DNA of 64,000 nucleotides from positions 248,001 through 312,000 of the forward strand of contig JAGFNQ010009473.1 of NCBI GenBank assembly GCA_024364735.1. Reading direction: 5' to 3'. Below are positions 59,088-64,000 of this stretch, one piece after another. The notes beneath the pieces were generated by a model. It was not told the DNA's origin, searched no databases, and worked only from the letters and a program-made list of their open reading frames with translations. This stretch comes from Boesenbergia rotunda (lineage: Eukaryota > Streptophyta > Magnoliopsida > Zingiberales > Zingiberaceae). Positions within the stretch are counted from its first letter, which is position 1. Each line of letters opens with the position of its first letter. The position numbers and the translations under genes are program-made.

Positions 59088-62000
59088 CTACGATTTAGGC
59101 ACAGAAGAATGAGACGGGGCGCGACCCTGCGTCTTCTCCCGCTCTTTGCCAGTCACCTTCAGTTTGGCCTCCAGAGCTGCGTAACGCTGGCACACTCGCG
59201 AGAGGTCGCTTTGGCAGGCAGCTAGTTCCTCCTCCTTAGCCTTCAGATTGGCGTGCAGCGTAGCAGCCACCTGGTCGATCACCTGGAGATCCGCCTTGGC
59301 CTTGGCCAGCTCCGCGCGGGCCTGTAGCTCCCGAGTCTGAACCTGGCGCTCGCTTCGCTCCAGGTAAGCAATTTGCTGCCGCATCTGGGCGGCCGAGGCC
59401 CGGGCCGCGCCCAACTCCACCAGATGTTCCTGAAGTTGCGCCTCAACGCAAGTGACACGCCTATGAAGGGCCGCATTCTTAGCTCGTAGCGTATTCCAGG
59501 CCTCCTCGCCTGGTTGCGGTTGCGTGCATCGGAGCTGAGCTTCCAACGCCTCCCTCCGGGATTCTGATTGACGAAGGGACTGAGTCTGGGTGGTAAAGAA
59601 AACACCCATGTCATATATTGCACCAGTTAGCTGCAAAGGTGGCAAAGGGTTAGCCCGGAAAAACTGAGCAAGCGAGAGCTATCAGAAGAGCGTACCTGAC
59701 AAACCTCCGCCATGAGGTCATTGACTCTAGCAATGGGGTCTTGGCGATCAGATGCCCATAGACCTTGATATATGTGATCGCTCAAGGGGGCATGCAGATA
59801 AACCACTCGGGCAGAGCCTAGCGGCTCAGATTCAGGAACCTCATAGGTCGTACGGGGATCTACTCGCGAAGGCAGCACGAGGTGTATCGGGTTGGGGGTC
59901 ATAGCCCCCTCGGGGAGAGAAGGAAGGGGGGATCAGAAAAGCCGGCCGGAGCAAAAGGGACCGCCGGATGAACAATCCCGGGAGCAGAAGAAACGGGGAC
60001 AACCGGCGTAGATATCGAAGAGATGGGATCCTCGACAAAATAAAAGGATGAGGTCTACTCGTCTGTCTGCTCGAAGAGACAGCCTGAGTCGAAGGAGGCA
60101 CCGGCAAGGTATCTCTTGGGGCGGAAGAAGCGGGGACGATGGGCGCGGACACCCGCGAGGCAGGAAGCCTCGCCGAAGGAGAAGAAGAGGGGGTCTTCCG
60201 AGGGAAGGCAGTAGTAGTTCCAAAGGGAGGCGAGTGGTCGCGCGGTTGGTTCCGACGGCGCCCAGTCTCCAAGGGTGAAGGATCCACGGCCAAAACCTCA
60301 ACCTCGGAGTCCAACGCCTCCTCCTCTGGCGCTTTACCCTTATTTGCAGAAGAAACATCGGTAGTGTTGGGACCGGGTGCATGTTGACAAGGATACGGGT
60401 TCGTAAATTTTAAAATATTTACGTGTAGCGGAAGAATTAGCATAAATAATTTCTCAAATTATTTTTAACCACGTATCTAGCATGCGACCTTATGATGTGT
60501 GGACATGATCATAAATTAAAATTTTGTGAAAAAGTAAACTAATTTACTTAGTACCTCGCGTAACTCGAAGTAAGGGACGAGATCCAACCGTAGGTCCCTT
60601 GGAAGCTCCGCCTCTATTCGCGTCCACGCCGAGTTCTCTTCGGGATGACTTCGCAAAGTCACGAGTTTTATGCCGACGAGAACTACTAGATTCTCTAAAG
60701 GCACAACTAGAAGATCAAGAGAGAAGAAAGGAAACTAACCACCAAGAAACAGAATCTAAATTCCGGGAAGGAAGGAGATGCGACCCGTTTCTTCTTCTTC
60801 TTCTTTGGCACCTTCTTGATGGAGGTTGCTCACGCCAACTCTAGGAGATGTGAGGGTGGTGCGCCGGCCCTAGGAGGGGTGGACGCCGGCCCTATGGTGA
60901 GCAAGGGGCGCCGACCCTAAGGGGAAGAGAGAGGAAGAGAATAAGAGAGAGAGGGAGAGAATTAATCTCTTGATAACTCTATTCGGGAATTCAAGCCTAG
61001 CTTTGGTTCCTTTATATAGTAGCCTCTCCCTTGCCAAGTCTCCCCTTTAACGGAATTAACGGAATAAATTTTCATAAGGAATTTATCTTATAAATTTTCT
61101 TATGAATTATTCCGTTTAAGCCAAGTTTTATTATAACTAACTTTATAATAAAACAAATACATCTCTCCTTTTTAATTATGGAATAAAATTTGTATAAAAT
61201 TTTCTTATCATGGAAAAATCAATTCATAATTGATTTTATTAATTAAAATCAAACCAATTCATGGTTTATTTTAATTTCCATAAAAAGAATAAATTTCTAT
61301 AAATTTCTTTATAAATCTGTTTATATAAATTTCTTTATATATCAATTTATTTATCCATAATTTTATAAAACAAATCGCACTTGATTTATTTTGTTATTTA
61401 AACCAAATAAATTGGTTTATCCCTTTATTGTGGCCGGCCAAACCAAAGAGGGTGTGCTCTTTGGCCGGCCACAACAAGCTCATCTCCTCGCGAATTAAAC
61501 TCATTTAATTTGCCCAATAAGCCTTCAAAAGACTTAGCCATTTTAAGTTTCCGTTGCGCTTCTGATTAATTCAGATTCGACTTATTTCTCTTGATCGGAA
61601 AATCCAATTTTCAACTCTTTTTAAATCCCTCGGATTACTCGTAGTGCATGTGACTAAATAGGCTTTCGATTTATGTTGGCCGTCTATAATCAACCAATTA
61701 TAGAACGATCATGAGTGGCACCTAGTAGTACATCATGACCCCCAATTAATCGAAAGATCAACGGTTGACCTCAGAAGTAATTCTGAAACCCTTCAGCAGC
61801 TCTAATGAATCGTGCCTCATTCCTTTCACCATCTTATACCCACTTAGTTCAGGACACGGTCTATGTGTGTCAGTCCCCACTAGGCTGACTACGTCACACC
61901 TAGCCCAAGTAGTATCTTTTTCGTCATTTGGATTTCTAATTACTCTCATGTATTTAAGAGACTCATACTCTAAACATGATATGCTCTGGCCAGAGGCTTT

Positions 62001-63132
62001 GAGTAACAATCCGACGATAGGCCTGGGTATACATCTCCTCGCAAGGAGTGGTGAATCCTTTGTAGGCTGTTCAAACATCTTCGGGCACTTCGGCTTATAC
62101 CCAACCATCCTGGGTCCACACCTCCTTTGGAGATGCTTGCTTAAGATGTTAAAGTATAAGTCTCCATAACCAAGATGACTTGAACACCGCAAGTCAAAGG
62201 AACATCGCACTTAAGCTGTGGTAAGAACTTCACTGACCTGTCTATGTATAGACTACCATGTGAAGTTTTACAGCTAGTCACTCCAATGAACTAGTTCCCT
62301 TAACTAGCATCCATGTTTATCTCCGGACATCCCAATGTCACCAGCCAGTGAGAATCAGCTGATTAGAGAATAACCCATGCTAGTCTCAACAGAATTGATA
62401 GTATCCGTTTTTATCAATTCATCGACTAGGGATATTTTCGATACTTCACAATTGCACATGTAGAGATAATCACTAGTTGTGATCCCATCACAAATTCTCT
62501 TATGTTGTGAATTGTATTGCGGACATTCAGTAGATGAGTTTAAGATCCCAATCAAATACACAAACATGTATACTCAAATAGTGAATTATCATTTATTAAA
62601 ATAAATGTTTACAATCATAAGGCGATTGCCTTAGGACACTTCTCTCATATCACTAACAGGTAGGACTTAGCGCGGGGGAGGAAGACGCTGAAGTGGCCGG
62701 CGGAGCGTTAGCCGGCTCAGAGAGCATAGCTGCCATTGCTGCCGTGAAGGTAGCCTCCTCCTCTGCTATCCCCGCTACAAGAAAGTCATGCAACATTTTG
62801 GAAAGGGCACGGAGACGCCGGAGGAGATAGCTGAGGGAGAGGGGAAGAAGGTAACGGGAAGTGAAGACAAAACAGAGGCGACGAGGAAGGTATTCGCCAA
62901 AGTCTATATAAGGAGCAGCAGTCAATCTCAGCCTTCGGAAAAAGGGTTGCGAGTAATGTCCAACCCTACGATAGAGCCGGTATAGAAGCAAGGAGGCGTG
63001 ATAAGACAACGCTAGGTCCAGCGAACAGACGTTTCGCTGCCCAAGGAAATCAAAACAAGCGGCTAACACTTTGATGCTTGGGAAGCCATGGAACATGAGA
63101 CACGTGTCCCTACCACTTAATGCGTCTCTCAA
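59088..63132 (-). pseudogene. Antisense spliced coiled-coil frame inside the Ty3-type element (split by a solo LTR)
   Basis: Minus-strand coding-like sequence in three parts. 63132-62664 starts MRDALSGRDTCLMFHGFPS and includes RRLRALSKMLHDFLVAGIAE. After the solo LTR, 60359-59696 starts TDVSSANKGKAPEEEALDSE and, with one or more frameshifts near 59900-60050, reaches TPNPIHLVLPSRVDP and NDLMAEVCQ. A 65-base GT-AG intron-like gap (59695-59631) leads to 59630-59088, LTGAIYDMGVFFTTQTQSLR and a long coiled coil rich in Ala, Glu, Leu, Arg and Gln, ending SSVPKS. Removing the LTR plus one TSD joins the first two parts in frame (SPT|DVSS), so the frame was intact when the LTR landed. Antisense extra ORFs are known in Tat-lineage Ty3 elements such as Grande; assignment to that class is inference. 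The function is unknown. Confidence 0.5.
60365..62658 (-). mobile_element. Solo LTR (family A), 2.3 kb, with 5-bp TSD
   Basis: A 2294-bp unit, TGTTGGGACC...CACTAACA on the plus strand, flanked by GGTAG at 60360-60364 and 62659-62663. The TATA box reads on the minus strand (CTATATAAAGG, complement of 61009-61019), so the LTR is in minus orientation. Two further copies are at 1-1408 (plus) and 63363-64000 (minus). It interrupts the antisense coiled-coil frame. No internal retrotransposon genes remain. Its open frames, such as 61765-62169, match only the same LTR stretch elsewhere in the window. Confidence 0.9.
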
Positions 63133-63362
63133 GCAAGAGGGAATATAAATAAGTTGTCAACCAAGCGGCTCGAACAAAAAGGAAGTTAGGTTAACCCAAC
63201 TCCCCACGGGCCAGCTCCCGCTAATCCCTTGGTCCGGGTACCGGTCGGACGCGTGGCGACCCACGCTCCCCGGATTCCACTCGGCCAAGAGGCCAAATTC
63301 CCACGGGCTAGCTCCCGCTAATCTCTTGGTCCGGGTACCGGTCGGACGCGTGGCGACCCACG
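63133..63362. repeat. Two ~97-bp repeat units flanking the antisense frame
   Basis: Two units 97 bp apart (GGTCGGACGCGTGGCGACCC at 63243 and 63340) share the CGTGGCGACCCACG foldback with the minisatellite at 57776-58560. The second is cut by the LTR that begins at 63363. Confidence 0.7.
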
Positions 63363-64000
63363 TGTTGGGACTGGGTGCATGTTGACATGGATGTGGGTTT
63401 GTAATTTTAAAATTAATTACGTGCAGCGGAAGGTTTAGCATAAATAATTTCTCAAATTATTTAACCACACATCTAAGCATGCAATTTTATCTTGTGTAGA
63501 CATGATCATATATTTAAAATTTTGCAGAAACATAAACTAATTTACGTATTACCTCGCGTAACTCGAAGGAAGGGACGAGATCCAACCGTAAGCGTCCCTT
63601 GGAAGCTCCGCCTCTATTCGCGTCCACGCCGAGTATCTTCGGGATGACTTCGCAAAGCCACGAGTTTCGTGTTCTCGAGAACTACTAGATTCTCCGAGAA
63701 CGCGACAAGAAAAACCAAGAGAGAAGTCGGAAGACTAACCACAAAAGGATGGTCGTAATCAAAATTCCGGCGAAGCAAAAGAAGAAGCTTGCGGCAAAAG
63801 ATCCTTCTTGGGGCTGGTTGGCGCACGGCAAGAAGGGGAGAGAAGGAGAGAAAGAGAGGGAGAGAGCCTATGCCTTCATCACTTCGATTATTTTCCAAGT
63901 CTTGCCTTGGGTCCTTTATATAGTGGCCTCTCAACCATCAAGCCTCTCAAATATGGAATAACTTATTCCATCATGCCATGTTTGATTTTATATCATGGTT
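63363..64000 (-). mobile_element. LTR (family A), partial, running off the window
   Basis: Begins TGTTGGGACTGGGTGCATG, the same terminus as the solo LTR at 60365, and stays homologous to it up to the window edge. The TATA box is the complement of 63913-63923. The left TSD, if present, would be CCACG at 63358-63362. Whether it is a solo LTR or the 3' LTR of a complete element cannot be seen. Confidence 0.8.

Noticed and set aside
61758..62210. Long open frames on both strands, repeated near 198-404
   Set aside because: They lie inside a non-coding LTR (family A) and recur only because the LTR does.

Overview
The window is nuclear DNA of a flowering plant. It holds plant-type spliced genes with GT-AG introns, two plant-specific protein families (DUF3511 and a DREB/ERF AP2 factor), and a dense nest of plant LTR retrotransposons, hAT, Mutator-like and MITE elements. 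The species cannot be fixed from the sequence alone. Nothing bacterial or organellar was seen.

Layout: 1-2.6 kb is retroelement debris (a long LTR, then a fragment rich in AATCGATT palindromes). 2.9-4.1 kb holds a possible small unknown gene on the minus strand. 4.6-6.9 kb holds an LTR fragment and a complete solo LTR with target-site duplication (TSD). An intronless DUF3511 gene lies at 8.08-8.46 kb. Two related GC-cored MITE-like units lie at 11.65-13.2 kb, and an ERF061/062-like transcription factor at 13.75-14.54 kb (minus). 17.1-17.5 kb has two exon-like segments, and 18.8-20.9 kb has small MITEs.

The largest object is 22,307-44,778: a Mutator-like element with 216-bp terminal inverted repeats and a 10-bp TSD. 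It carries a decayed Ulp1-type (C48 peptidase) transposon gene. Nested inside are an 8.5-kb Athila-like element without visible pol (tRNA-Asp primer site, TSD GCTAT), an LTR fragment rich in CAGTCGACTG palindromes, and an 8.4-kb near-perfect palindrome centred at 39,888. Each palindrome arm carries one copy of a second Ulp1-type gene and three 158-bp subterminal repeats.

The right third has two recognisable host genes on the minus strand. The first is ribosomal protein eL33 (RPL35A, 45,426-46,020), with an apparent one-base deletion and a hAT MITE 64 bp upstream of its ATG. The second is a nine-exon ARPC2 gene of the Arp2/3 actin-nucleating complex (50,422-56,548). Between them is a 2.8-kb hAT element with a decayed transposase. 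From 56.9 kb to the end lies a Ty3-type element: 5' LTR, primer site, a 65/95-bp minisatellite, and an antisense spliced coiled-coil reading frame interrupted by a 2.3-kb solo LTR. A further LTR copy runs off the right edge.

The host genes are unrelated housekeeping or regulatory genes and do not form a cluster. The interest lies in transposon architecture: the giant Ulp1 palindrome, a hairpin next to the LTR TATA box that keeps pairing although its sequence differs between copies, and three unrelated LTR elements that each carry dense clusters of their own short palindrome.
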